Below, piece by piece: positions 15,558 through 24,170 of a stretch of DNA of 34,423 nt; the stretch's first letter is position 1; every line of letters starts with the position of its first letter. The DNA lies in contig JADFJG010000022.1 of NCBI GenBank assembly GCA_022566265.1, positions 4,863 through 39,285 of the forward strand. Direction: 5' to 3'. The DNA comes from Pseudomonadota bacterium. Its GTDB lineage: Bacteria > Pseudomonadota > Alphaproteobacteria > SMXQ01. Under the pieces are notes generated by a model. That model saw only the letters and a program-made list of their open reading frames with translations, did not search any database and was not told the DNA's origin. The position numbers and the translations under genes are program-made.

Positions 15558-17096
15558 TTAGGGGGACGCCAGCGCCGGCGCCGACAGTTCCAGGGCGCGG
15601 GCGAAAAGGGGCGTCTCTTCAAGGAGCTTGGCGGCGAGTTCGAGATCGGACTCGGGCGTTCTCTCGCTGCCAAGACAGGACTGGCGAAGTTCTTCCACCG
15701 TCTGGTCGTCCGTCGCCGTGCGCCAGGATGCCAGGAGCACGGCGCTGTTGAGCCGTCCGTCGCGCAGCCGCGCCATGATGTCGGCGGCGCTTGACTCCTC
15801 GTCGGCGGTACAGACGGTCGGCAGGACGCCGCGGCCATCCAGGGAGTAGCCGGATGGGGCGTACAGCCGCGACCAGGTGAGAATCAGCTCGCCGTCATTG
15901 GGCAGGCGGGTGATGTTCTGGACCGATCCCTTGCCGAAGGAATTGGTGCCGATGACGACCGCCCGGCCGCGATCCTGCAGGGCAGCGGCGACGACCTCGG
16001 CGGCCGAGGCCGAGCGGCCGTTGATCAGCACCACAAGGGGAATGTTCGCCGCCAAATCCCTTCCCGAGGCATCGAACGATTGGTGAGAGTCGGGATGGCG
16101 GCCATCGGTCGAGATGATGCGGCCGCTGGTCAGGAAGACATCGGCCACGGCCACCGCCTGATCCAAGAGACCGCCGGGGTTGTCGCGGAGGTCCAAAACG
16201 ATGCCCTTGAGTTTCCATTCCGCTTCCCGTTTCGCCGCCGTCAGGACATCGACCAGGCTGTGGACGGTCCTCTGGTTGAAGCCGCTGATGCGAATGTGGG
16301 CATAGGGTCCCCGGCGCTCGAGGCTTACCGTCGGCATCACGATCAGCGCCCGCCTGACCGACACGGTAAGGGCCGCCGCCTTCCCCTTCCGGGTTACGGT
16401 TATGCTGAGCCAAGTACTGATCTTTCCCCGCAAGCGCGAGATCACCTCCGATCTGTCGAGTCCCGCGGTCTCCTCACCGTCGATATGGGTGATCACGTCA
16501 CCCTTCTTGAGGCCGGCGCGCGCCGCCGGGGTGCCGGGCAGCACATCCATCACCTTCACATCCGGCCCCTCGAAGTCGAGCGTTACGCCGACGCCGCCGA
16601 AGCCCTCGCGCATGGCCCGGTAGTCGCGGGCTTTCTCGACATTGGCGTAGCGGCTGTGTTTGTCCAGCCCGGATAGCGCCGACTCGAACACGGCTTGGTA
16701 TATGCTGTCGGCCGTCCCGTCGTTTAGCGGTGCCGAGAAGAGGCGTCCGGCGGCGATCACCTGGGTGCTCAGTTCCGCCCAGCCGCCGACGTCCCCGGCG
16801 CCGGGCGATGCGAAATCACGGAGCGGCACATGGTCGTGAAGCAACTGGACCCTGCCGCCGGCGCGCTCGATCTGGATGGCCGGATCGATCTCCTTCAGTC
16901 CCCCGAGTCCTCTGACGGTAAGGTCGCCGATGTCCACCGGATCGATATATTTGTCGAAGATGTTCCGGTAGCCGGCGTTGAAGACGTAGCGCGCGGTCTC
17001 GGTATCGAAGTCCAGGCGGGACGGATCGGGCGGTACGGCGCATCCGGCCAGCAGCCATAGCGCCACGAATACCCGGCGGAATGGAGAGAATTTCAT
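15558..17096 (-). CDS. S41 family carboxyl-terminal processing protease, lipoprotein
   Basis: 512 residues. A lipobox ends the signal peptide (WLLAGC, Cys19), so it is probably lipid-anchored and faces the periplasm. After an N-terminal helical region, a PDZ domain (about 170-260: GGVGVTLDFEGPDVKVMDVL, AARAGLKKGDVITHIDGE) precedes the peptidase core. VLDLRDNPGGLLDQAVAVAD is the S41 signature; the catalytic Ser is in NGRSASAAEVVAAAL and the Lys in SFGKGSVQNI. The family cleaves C-terminal tails of periplasmic proteins. The C terminus beyond about 430 is helical with two Cys. It lies between rnr and rpmG, where I would otherwise expect short DUF983/NUDIX genes in related genomes. Substrate unknown. 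Confidence 0.9.
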   Translation of the reverse strand: MKFSPFRRVFVALWLLAGCAVPPDPSRLDFDTETARYVFNAGYRNIFDKYIDPVDIGDLTVRGLGGLKEIDPAIQIERAGGRVQLLHDHVPLRDFASPGAGDVGGWAELSTQVIAAGRLFSAPLNDGTADSIYQAVFESALSGLDKHSRYANVEKARDYRAMREGFGGVGVTLDFEGPDVKVMDVLPGTPAARAGLKKGDVITHIDGEETAGLDRSEVISRLRGKISTWLSITVTRKGKAAALTVSVRRALIVMPTVSLERRGPYAHIRISGFNQRTVHSLVDVLTAAKREAEWKLKGIVLDLRDNPGGLLDQAVAVADVFLTSGRIISTDGRHPDSHQSFDASGRDLAANIPLVVLINGRSASAAEVVAAALQDRGRAVVIGTNSFGKGSVQNITRLPNDGELILTWSRLYAPSGYSLDGRGVLPTVCTADEESSAADIMARLRDGRLNSAVLLASWRTATDDQTVEELRQSCLGSERTPESDLELAAKLLEETPLFARALELSAPALASP

Positions 17097-17199
17097 ACTC
17101 GATACCTTAATACCATCCGTCCTGGTGACGCGCCGACACGGCGGGCCTCACGAGCCTGGGGCCCGGCAATCCCCCGGCAATCCAAAGATTTGACCGGGA

Positions 17200-17219
17200 T
17201 GGCGGGTTGAGGCCCGCCA
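17200..17219. terminator. 7-bp hairpin downstream of rnr
   Basis: TGGCGGG (17200-17206) pairs with CCCGCCA (17213-17219) around TTGAGG. It lies in the 234-bp gap between rnr and the protease gene; on the minus strand a weak U-containing tract follows. An AT-rich patch (17262-17282) is the only other visible feature of the gap. Confidence 0.35.
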
Positions 17220-17330
17220 GCCATCAGCCCGCTGGGCGGCGGGGGCCAACATAGAAAAGCGCAATTAATTAAACAACATAATTCTGACGAGGGCTTCGGC
17301 GCGGCGTATGCGCGGCCATCTTAGGCAACT

Positions 17331-19604
17331 CTACCGGCGGGACCTCTTGCCTCCCTTCCGTGGCCGGGCGCCCCGCCCCGGTGGCCGTTTCCTGCCGGTG
17401 TCAGGCGCCCCGGGGCCGTTCCCGCCGCCATCGTGTTCCAACAGCTCGAACACCATGCCGCCGGTCACCGGGTTGGCCTCGGCCAGGCGCGCCACGACCC
17501 GGTCGCCGAGGGTATAGACGGTGCCCGTGTCGCGGCCTTCCAGGCGATGGCGGCGTTCGTCATGGTCGAAGTACTCCCGGCCGAGGGTGCGTATCGGCAC
17601 CAGCCCGTCGGCGCCGGTCTCGTCGAGGGTGACGAACAGGCCGAAGCGGGTGACGCCGGCGATGCGGCCGGGGAAACTGGCGCCTATCCTGTCGGCGAGG
17701 TAAAGGGCGATGAAGCGGTCGACGGCGTCGCGCTCGCACTCCACCGCCCGGCGTTCGGTGGCCGAGATATGTTCGCCGATGGCGGCGAGGTCGCCACCGC
17801 CATCCTTGGCGAAGCCGCCCTCGCCGAGGCCGCCCTCGCCGAGGCCGAGTAACGATATCAGCGCCCGGTGGACGATCAGATCGGCATAGCGGCGGATCGG
17901 CGAGGTGAAATGGGCGTAACGCGCGAGCGCGAGTCCGAAATGGCCGATGTTGCCGGGACTGTAGACGGCCCGGGCCTGGGCCCTCAGGATCGCCTCGCCG
18001 ATGAGATATTCATGCGCCGTGCCCGCCGCCTTGGCGATAATCTGGGTGAATTGGCGGGCCTCCATCCTCCGGCTGCCGGCGCCGGGCGCGCCGATCCCGA
18101 GGCCCTTGAGAAAGCCGCGGAGCGCCTCCACCTTGGCCGGGTCCGGCTGATCGTGCACCCGGTACATGCAAGGCGCCTTGGCGTTCGCAAGGGTGACGGC
18201 GGCGGCGACGTTGGCGGCGATCATGCATTCCTCGATCAGGCGGTGGCTGTCGAACCGCCGGCGCCGCTCGATGGCGTCGACGCCGCCGCCGGCGCCGACG
18301 ACGATGCGGTACTCCGGCTGATCGAGATCGAGGGCGCCGCGCTTCTGCCGCGCCCGGTTCAAGGCGTCATAGACCCCGTAAAGCGGTGCGATGGTGGTGG
18401 CGAGCAGCGCGGCGGGCAGGGCGTTGGCGGCGCCGTCCCGGGCCTCTTGTACCTGGCCGTAGGTGAGCCGCGCCGCCGAGCGCATCATGGCGCGCTCGAA
18501 CCGGTGCTTGAGGCGCCCGCCGTCCCGGTCGATCCACAGATGCACCGCCAGGCACGGGCGGTCCTCGCCGGGTCTGAGGGAACAAAGATCGTTCGACAGT
18601 CTCTCGGGCAGCATCGGCACCACCCGGTCCGGCAGATAGACCGAGTTGCCGCGCTCATAAGCGCACTGGTCCAGCGCGTCGCCGGGCCTGACGTAATGGG
18701 CAATATCGGCGATGGCGACGACGAGGTGCCAGCCGCCCCCGTTCGCCGGGTCCGGATCGGGCTCCGCCCATACGGCGTCGTCGAAATCCCGGGCGTGCTC
18801 ATCGTCGATGGTGACCAACGCCAGCTCGCGCAGATCGGCGCGATCGCCAAGGGGCGGGGGTTGAGCGCCTTCGGCCTGATCGAGGGCGGCGGCGGAGAAT
18901 TCCATCGGCACGCCTTGGGCGTGAAGGGAAATGAGGCTGATCGCCCCGGCATCGTCCATGTGCCCCAATCGTTCGATCACCTTGGCCTTGCGCGGGCCGA
19001 AGCGACGCCCCGTGAGGGTTTGGGCGCGCACCAGTTCCCCGGACCTGGCGCCGGCCGAATCCTTCGCCTCGACGGTCAGCTCAGACTTCGCGCGCTTGTC
19101 CACGGGGGTAATCCTGCCCCGACCCCCGACGACCTCATAGACCCCCAGGACGTCGCGGGGCGCCGTGCCCAGGCGGTGTATGGTGACGGCCTCATAGGCG
19201 CCTTCGCCGATGGGTTTCAGCCGCGCCAGCAGGCGCTCTCCCTGGCCCGGCGCCGGCAGGCCCGGGCGGTCCGGCGCCAGATAGATGATCGGTGGAGCCG
19301 TGTCCTCGGGCCATTTGACCGGCCGGGCGATGACCTCGCCGTCGCTGTCGGTGCCGGCGATCTCGATGACCCCGACCCTCGGAAGGACGCCGGATCCACC
19401 GCCGCCGCGCTTGGCGTCCGGGCCGATCAGCCCGTCGCGTTCGAGCTCCTTGACCAGGTTCCGGAACGGGGCGCGGGCCGAACCTTTGATGCCGAACGCC
19501 CGGGCGATTTCGCGTTTGCCCATGGGTCCGGGGCTTTCCCGGATCAGCCGAAGGATGTCGTCCTTGGTCGGGATCGAGGGGTGCTTACGGGGACGTCTGG
19601 CCAC
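17331..19604 (-). CDS. rnr: Ribonuclease R (RNB-family exoribonuclease)
   Basis: 757 residues. The N-terminal winged helix (DDILRLIRESPGPMGKREIA) and cold-shock-like region lead to the RNB catalytic domain; LVTIDDEHARDFDDAVWAEP carries the metal-binding aspartates, and VAIADIAHYV and GNSVYLPDRVVPMLPE are conserved. An S1 domain follows (FPGRIAGVTRFGLFVTLDET), then a basic tail (RKRPPGRGARPRKGGKRSRR). It degrades structured RNA 3'-5' in the cytoplasm. The start is a GTG at 19602-19604, 18 bp after the topA stop, so it is probably co-transcribed with topA. A 15-bp tandem duplication (17814-17843) gives the GLGEGGLGEGG insertion in a variable loop. Confidence 0.95.
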   Translation of the reverse strand: MARRPRKHPSIPTKDDILRLIRESPGPMGKREIARAFGIKGSARAPFRNLVKELERDGLIGPDAKRGGGGSGVLPRVGVIEIAGTDSDGEVIARPVKWPEDTAPPIIYLAPDRPGLPAPGQGERLLARLKPIGEGAYEAVTIHRLGTAPRDVLGVYEVVGGRGRITPVDKRAKSELTVEAKDSAGARSGELVRAQTLTGRRFGPRKAKVIERLGHMDDAGAISLISLHAQGVPMEFSAAALDQAEGAQPPPLGDRADLRELALVTIDDEHARDFDDAVWAEPDPDPANGGGWHLVVAIADIAHYVRPGDALDQCAYERGNSVYLPDRVVPMLPERLSNDLCSLRPGEDRPCLAVHLWIDRDGGRLKHRFERAMMRSAARLTYGQVQEARDGAANALPAALLATTIAPLYGVYDALNRARQKRGALDLDQPEYRIVVGAGGGVDAIERRRRFDSHRLIEECMIAANVAAAVTLANAKAPCMYRVHDQPDPAKVEALRGFLKGLGIGAPGAGSRRMEARQFTQIIAKAAGTAHEYLIGEAILRAQARAVYSPGNIGHFGLALARYAHFTSPIRRYADLIVHRALISLLGLGEGGLGEGGFAKDGGGDLAAIGEHISATERRAVECERDAVDRFIALYLADRIGASFPGRIAGVTRFGLFVTLDETGADGLVPIRTLGREYFDHDERRHRLEGRDTGTVYTLGDRVVARLAEANPVTGGMVFELLEHDGGGNGPGAPDTGRKRPPGRGARPRKGGKRSRR
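17814..17849. repeat. 15-bp in-frame tandem duplication inside rnr
   Basis: GCCGCCCTCGCCGAG occurs at 17814-17828 and 17829-17843 with the start of a third copy (GCCGAG) to 17849. It encodes repeated LGEGG on the minus strand, between the RNB core and the S1 domain. Confidence 0.85.
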
Positions 19605-19622
19605 GGGCCGGCTGCGCTCTAG

Positions 19623-22268
19623 CTAACTTGCCTCGGTGCGCGCGGCGGTCCGTTTCTTGGCCGCTCTTTTCTTGGCCGGTGCTTTCCGGGCCTTGCTTTT
19701 CCCGGCTCCCGCCTTCTTGGCCGGTTTCTTCCCGGTCTTCCTTGCGGTCTTTTTCTTCGCCGGCCCGCGGGCCACCCGATCGGCGATGAGGACGAGCGCT
19801 TCGTCGAGGGTGAGGGTGTCGAGGGACGTGTCCGGGGGCACCGTCGCGTTGACGCTGCCATGCTTGACGTAGGGGCCGTAACGGCCGCCGTGGAGGCTGA
19901 CGGGTCGGCTGTCTTCCGGGTGTTCGCCAAGGACGCGTAGTTTGCCCGATTTGCCTCTTGGCTTGGCGTTCTGCAACAGATCGACGGCGCGATTGAGGCC
20001 GACGATCAGCACGTCCTCGTCCGGGCCCAGCGACGCGTAAGCCCCGTTGTGTCGAAGATAGGGGCCGAAGCGGCCGATGCCGGCCTGGATCATCTTCCCG
20101 GTATCGGGATGGGGGCCGACATCGCGCGGCAGGGCCAAAAGCCCGAGCGCCGTCTTCAGGGTGAGGGCGTCGGGGGCGATTTCCTTGGGCAGGGACACCC
20201 TTTTGGGTTTCTTCTTGTCCTTTCCCTCGCCGAGCTGGATGTAGAAGCCGTAGGGACCGTTGCGCAGCGTGACCGCCTCGCCGCCGAGGGGATCGCCGCC
20301 CAGGTTCAGGGGGCCGTTGGCGCCGATCAGCGCCGCCTCCGTCGATTCGTCCCCGGCCGCCAGCTTGCGCGTGTATTTGCACTCCGGGTAGCTCGAGCAG
20401 CCGATGAAGGCGCCATACTTGCCGAGCTTGAGGCCGAGACGCCCGGTGTCGCAATTGAGGCAATCGCGCGGGTTCCTGCCGGAGCCGTCATCATTGAAGA
20501 AGTGGGAGCCGAGCACCTCGTCGAGGGCGTCGATGACCTCGGTGATGGTGAGGTCCTTGGTTTCGGCCACGGCGGCGGCGAAGGATTCCCAGAAACTGCC
20601 CATCACCTCCTTCCAGTTGGCCTTGCCGCCGGAGATATCGTCCAGCCTGTCCTCCATCCGGGCGGTGAAGTCGTACTCGACGTAACGCTTGAAGAAGCTG
20701 ACGAGGAAGGAGGTGACGAGCCGGCCCCGGTCCTCGGGCACGAAGCGCTTCTTCTCCAGTCGCACATAATCGCGCTGTTGCAGGACCGAGATGATCGAGG
20801 CGTAGGTCGACGGCCGGCCGATACCAAGCTCTTCCATGCGCTTGACCAGCGACGCCTCGGTGTATCTCGGCGGCGGTTGGGTGAAATGCTGCTCCGGGAT
20901 CACCTTGCGGCGCGACAATGCCTCCCCCTCGGTGAGCCTGGGCAGCGTCTGTTCGCCGTCGGCGCCCTCGGCGGGATCGTCCCGGCCTTCCTGGTAAAGA
21001 CGGAGGAAGCCGTCGAAGGTCACGGTCGAGCCGGTGGCGCGCAAGGTCGTTCCGTCGGCGGCGGCGACGTTGATCGCCACTTGATCGATGCGCGCGCTTT
21101 CCATTTGGCTCGCCACCGTCCGTTTCCAGATCAACTCGTAAAGCCGGAACTGGTCGGAATCGAGCAGCCGGACGATCTCCTGGGGCAGGCAGAAGAAGTC
21201 GGTCGGGCGGATCGCTTCGTGGGCTTCCTGGGCGTTCTTGGCCCGGCTCTTGTAGATTTTGGGCGCCTCGGGAAGATAGGCTTGGCCGTATTGGGCGGGG
21301 ATGAGTTTGCGGCACTCGGTAACGGCTTCGTCCGCCAATCTAACGCTGTCGGTCCGCATGTAGCTGATCAGTCCCACCGTATCGCCGCCGATGTCCAGCC
21401 CTTCATAAAGCCTTTGGGCGATCCGCATGGTCCGCGACGCGCTGAACCCGAGCTTGCGCGACGCCTCTTGCTGCAACGTCGAGGTGGTGAACGGAGGCTG
21501 CGGGTTGCGCCGGACCTGTTTGCGCTCGATTTCGCCGACCGAAAATTCGAGGCCCGAAATCCTGTCCGCCGCCGCCCTGGCTTCCGCTTCACCGCCGAGG
21601 CTGAACTTGGTGAGCTTCTCGCCGCCGAGATGGGTCAGTCTCGCCGTCAGCATCTCGCCCTTGGCGTTGGCGAACTCGCCGTCGACGGTCCAGTATTCTT
21701 GCGCCTTGAAGGCTTCGATCTCGGCCTCGCGCTCGCAGATCATCCTCAACGCCACCGATTGAACCCGTCCCGCCGAACGGCTGCCCGGCAGCTTGCGCCA
21801 CAGCACCGGCGACAGGGTGAAGCCGACCAGGTAATCGAGCGCCCGGCGGGCGAGGTAGGCTTCGATCAGCGGCTGGTCGAGGTCGCGCGGGTGGGCCATG
21901 GCCTCGAGAACGGCGTTGCGGGTGATCTCGTGGAACACCACCCGCTTGACCTCGATCCCGTTGAGCGCCCCGCGTTGTTCGAGAAGCTCCATGACGTGCC
22001 ACGAGATCGCCTCGCCCTCGCGGTCCGGGTCGGTGGCGAGATAGAGGTGATCCGCCCCTTTCAGGGCCTCGGCGATTTCGCCGATGCGTTTTTGCGCCCT
22101 GGTGTCGACCGCCCAGGTCATGGCGAACCCATCGTCGGGCAAGACCGATCCCTCCTTGGCCGAAAGGTCGCGGACATGGCCGTAGGAGGCGAGGACCTTG
22201 AAGTCCGGGCCGAGATACTTGTTGATGGCCTTGGCCTTGGCCGGGGACTCGACGACGACTATGTTCAC
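19623..22268 (-). CDS. topA: DNA topoisomerase I (type IA)
   Basis: 881 residues. The Toprim domain has IVVVESPAKAKAINKYLG (Glu8) and TDPDREGEAISWH (Asp80, Asp82, Glu84). The catalytic Tyr303 is in GLISYMRTDSVRL. LPGSRSAGRVQSVAL and EAHEAIRPTDF are conserved core motifs. C-terminal: one four-cysteine zinc ribbon (CLNC...CSSYPEC), three Toprim-C-type repeats (GPYGFYIQLGE, GRFGPYLRHN, GRYGPYVKHG), and a Lys/Ala-rich tail of about 45 residues typical of alphaproteobacterial TopA, probably binding nucleic acid. It relaxes negative supercoils. The start is a GTG at 22266-22268. It lies in the dprA-topA-rnr run. Confidence 0.97.
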   Translation of the reverse strand: MNIVVVESPAKAKAINKYLGPDFKVLASYGHVRDLSAKEGSVLPDDGFAMTWAVDTRAQKRIGEIAEALKGADHLYLATDPDREGEAISWHVMELLEQRGALNGIEVKRVVFHEITRNAVLEAMAHPRDLDQPLIEAYLARRALDYLVGFTLSPVLWRKLPGSRSAGRVQSVALRMICEREAEIEAFKAQEYWTVDGEFANAKGEMLTARLTHLGGEKLTKFSLGGEAEARAAADRISGLEFSVGEIERKQVRRNPQPPFTTSTLQQEASRKLGFSASRTMRIAQRLYEGLDIGGDTVGLISYMRTDSVRLADEAVTECRKLIPAQYGQAYLPEAPKIYKSRAKNAQEAHEAIRPTDFFCLPQEIVRLLDSDQFRLYELIWKRTVASQMESARIDQVAINVAAADGTTLRATGSTVTFDGFLRLYQEGRDDPAEGADGEQTLPRLTEGEALSRRKVIPEQHFTQPPPRYTEASLVKRMEELGIGRPSTYASIISVLQQRDYVRLEKKRFVPEDRGRLVTSFLVSFFKRYVEYDFTARMEDRLDDISGGKANWKEVMGSFWESFAAAVAETKDLTITEVIDALDEVLGSHFFNDDGSGRNPRDCLNCDTGRLGLKLGKYGAFIGCSSYPECKYTRKLAAGDESTEAALIGANGPLNLGGDPLGGEAVTLRNGPYGFYIQLGEGKDKKKPKRVSLPKEIAPDALTLKTALGLLALPRDVGPHPDTGKMIQAGIGRFGPYLRHNGAYASLGPDEDVLIVGLNRAVDLLQNAKPRGKSGKLRVLGEHPEDSRPVSLHGGRYGPYVKHGSVNATVPPDTSLDTLTLDEALVLIADRVARGPAKKKTARKTGKKPAKKAGAGKSKARKAPAKKRAAKKRTAARTEAS

Positions 22269-22323
22269 AACGTTAGCTCTACTTACTTATTGGCTTGTGA
22301 CATCTTGCACCCGAACCGGTTAA

Positions 22324-23454
22324 TCAGTCGTAATGAAGCGCGACCTGGTTGCCCGGGTGCCTCTCCAACCGGCCCGCAAGTTCCATTTCCAGCAGGACGA
22401 TGGACACGACGGCAGGGGACAATTGGCACTGCCGAATGATTTCGTCAACCGTTACCGGGTCCGCTCCCAGTTTTTCGGTAATATCCGCCCGCGCCGCCGA
22501 AAGCTCCGAATCGCTGGGCTGGACCGGCGTTGGCGTTGGCGCGAAGGCACTTTCGCGTCCCTCACCGACGGCGGGCCGAAAGGCGCCGCTGATGGCTTCG
22601 ATCACGTCATCCGCGTTCTGTACCAAGGCGGCGCCGTCCCGGATCAGCTGGTTCGAGCCCTTGGCGCGCGGGTCGAGCGGCGAGCCCGGCACGGCCATGA
22701 CCTCGCGGCCCTGATCGCCGGCGAACCGCGCCGTGATCAGCGATCCCGACCGGAAGGTCGCCTCGATCACCACCACGCCCAGCGACAATCCGGAGATCAG
22801 CCGGTTGCGGTAGGGGAAATGGCGCGCCTTGGGCGTCAGGCCCGGGGGGTGCTCGGAAATGACCACGCCGCGTTCGACGATCTCTTCATAAAGCGCCGCG
22901 TTTTCCGCCGGATAGACGACGTCGACGCCGCCGGCCATGACGGCGACGGTGCCGCTTTCCAAGGCCCCGGCATGGGCCATGGCGTCGATGCCGCGCGCCA
23001 TGCCCGAAGCGATGACGATGCCGTGGCACCCGATATCCGCCGCCAGGGTCTCGGCCATGCGCCGGCCGTTGGCCGAAGCGTTACGCGCGCCGACGATGGC
23101 GACGGTTCGCCGGCCGAGGAGATGACCGTTGCCCCGCACGCTCAAGGTCGGCGGCGCATCGTCGAGCACCGCCAGCATCTCCGGGTAGTCCTCCTCGCCC
23201 CAGGCGATCAGCCGGGCGCCGATCTTCCCCAAGGCCTCGATCTCGCGCGTCGCGGCGGCGGCCGGACAGATCTTGATCGGCCGTGCCCGCCCGCCGCGGC
23301 GCGCCAGTTCCGGTAAGGCGGCGAGCGCCGCGGTCGCCGAGCCGAACCGCGACAGCAGCTGAAAATAGGTGACCGGCCCGACATTTTCGCTGCGGATCAG
23401 CCGCAGCCGATCCCGCCGCTCCTCGGCGGAAATGGGTGTTACGGTACTGCTCAT
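22324..23454 (-). CDS. dprA: DNA-processing protein DprA (Smf)
   Basis: 376 residues. An N-terminal SAM-like helical region (LRLIRSENVGPVTYFQLL) precedes the Rossmann-type DprA fold: VAIVGARNASANGRRMAE, GIVIASGMARGIDAMAHAGA, FPYRNRLISGLSLGVVVIEA and GSLITARFAGDQGREVMAVP. A C-terminal winged helix (about 310-376: VTVDEIIRQCQLSPAVVSIV) is the DML1-like domain. DprA loads RecA on incoming single-stranded DNA during transformation and is kept in many bacteria not known to be competent. It is 55 bp upstream of topA and 91 bp downstream of plsY, same strand. Confidence 0.95.
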   Translation of the reverse strand: MSSTVTPISAEERRDRLRLIRSENVGPVTYFQLLSRFGSATAALAALPELARRGGRARPIKICPAAAATREIEALGKIGARLIAWGEEDYPEMLAVLDDAPPTLSVRGNGHLLGRRTVAIVGARNASANGRRMAETLAADIGCHGIVIASGMARGIDAMAHAGALESGTVAVMAGGVDVVYPAENAALYEEIVERGVVISEHPPGLTPKARHFPYRNRLISGLSLGVVVIEATFRSGSLITARFAGDQGREVMAVPGSPLDPRAKGSNQLIRDGAALVQNADDVIEAISGAFRPAVGEGRESAFAPTPTPVQPSDSELSAARADITEKLGADPVTVDEIIRQCQLSPAVVSIVLLEMELAGRLERHPGNQVALHYD

Positions 23455-23545
23455 CGCTTCTACTTGGAGGAACGCCGGCCCGGCGTCAACTTCAAGATTT
23501 TCGACGCCTATGCAACGACGGCGCGCAAGCCTCTGAAAAACAGTG

Positions 23546-24169
23546 TTATTTTTCCGCCGCCGATCGGCCGATCTTGGGCTCCTCGCGCTTGATCAGCCGG
23601 CGGAAATTGGCGTGATGGCGGAGGATCACGAGGATCGCCATGAAGCCCACGAGCTCGGTGCGCAGGGGATCGGCGAGCCAGGCGGCATAGAATGGCGCCG
23701 CCGCCGCCGAAACCATGGAGGCCAGGGAGGCGTAACGGAAAATCAGCGCGATGGCGAGCCAGGTGAGCGCGGTGAGCAGCGCCACCTGCCAGGCGATCGC
23801 CGCGAGGACGCCCAAGGCCGTCGCCACGCCCTTGCCGCCGCGGAACCGCAGCCAGACGGGGAACGTATGGCCGACGATCGCCCCCGCCCCGGCGAGCACC
23901 GCCATGTCCGGCCCGAAGACCCCGGCGATGAGCACCGCCCCCGCCCCCTTGCCGGCGTCGAAAAGCAGGGTGAGGGCGGCCAGCCACTTGTTGCCGGTCC
24001 TCAGCACGTTCATGGAGCCGATATTGCCCGAGCCGATGTCGCGGATGTCGCCGAGCCCGGCGACGCGGGTCAGGATCAGGCCGAAGGGCACGGAGCCGAG
24101 GAGATAGCCGCCGACGGCGGCGGCGATGAACGGCCAAGTGTAGCTGAAATCCCCGAGGGGAGCCGGCAT
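23546..24169 (-). CDS. plsY: Glycerol-3-phosphate acyltransferase PlsY
   Basis: 207 residues, an inner-membrane protein with about five to seven helices. It transfers acyl groups from acyl-phosphate to glycerol-3-phosphate, the first step of phospholipid synthesis. Motif 1 is DIGSGNIGSMNVLRTGN, where most homologues read GSGNIGATN; motif 2 RFRGGKGVATALG binds phosphate; motif 3 is at the C-terminal end (RHHANFRRLIKREEPKIG). The ATG is 1 bp from the pyrC stop, so the genes are tightly coupled. The C terminus ends shortly after motif 3 as usual. Confidence 0.95.
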   Translation of the reverse strand: MPAPLGDFSYTWPFIAAAVGGYLLGSVPFGLILTRVAGLGDIRDIGSGNIGSMNVLRTGNKWLAALTLLFDAGKGAGAVLIAGVFGPDMAVLAGAGAIVGHTFPVWLRFRGGKGVATALGVLAAIAWQVALLTALTWLAIALIFRYASLASMVSAAAAPFYAAWLADPLRTELVGFMAILVILRHHANFRRLIKREEPKIGRSAAEK

Positions 24170-24170
24170 G

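Noticed and set aside
20049-22439. 796-codon plus-strand open frame opposite topA, and similar long frames opposite rnr (17868-19622) and the BTAD gene (1815-3656)
   Set aside because: They are antisense shadows of well-conserved genes in high-GC DNA, with no recognisable domains of their own.
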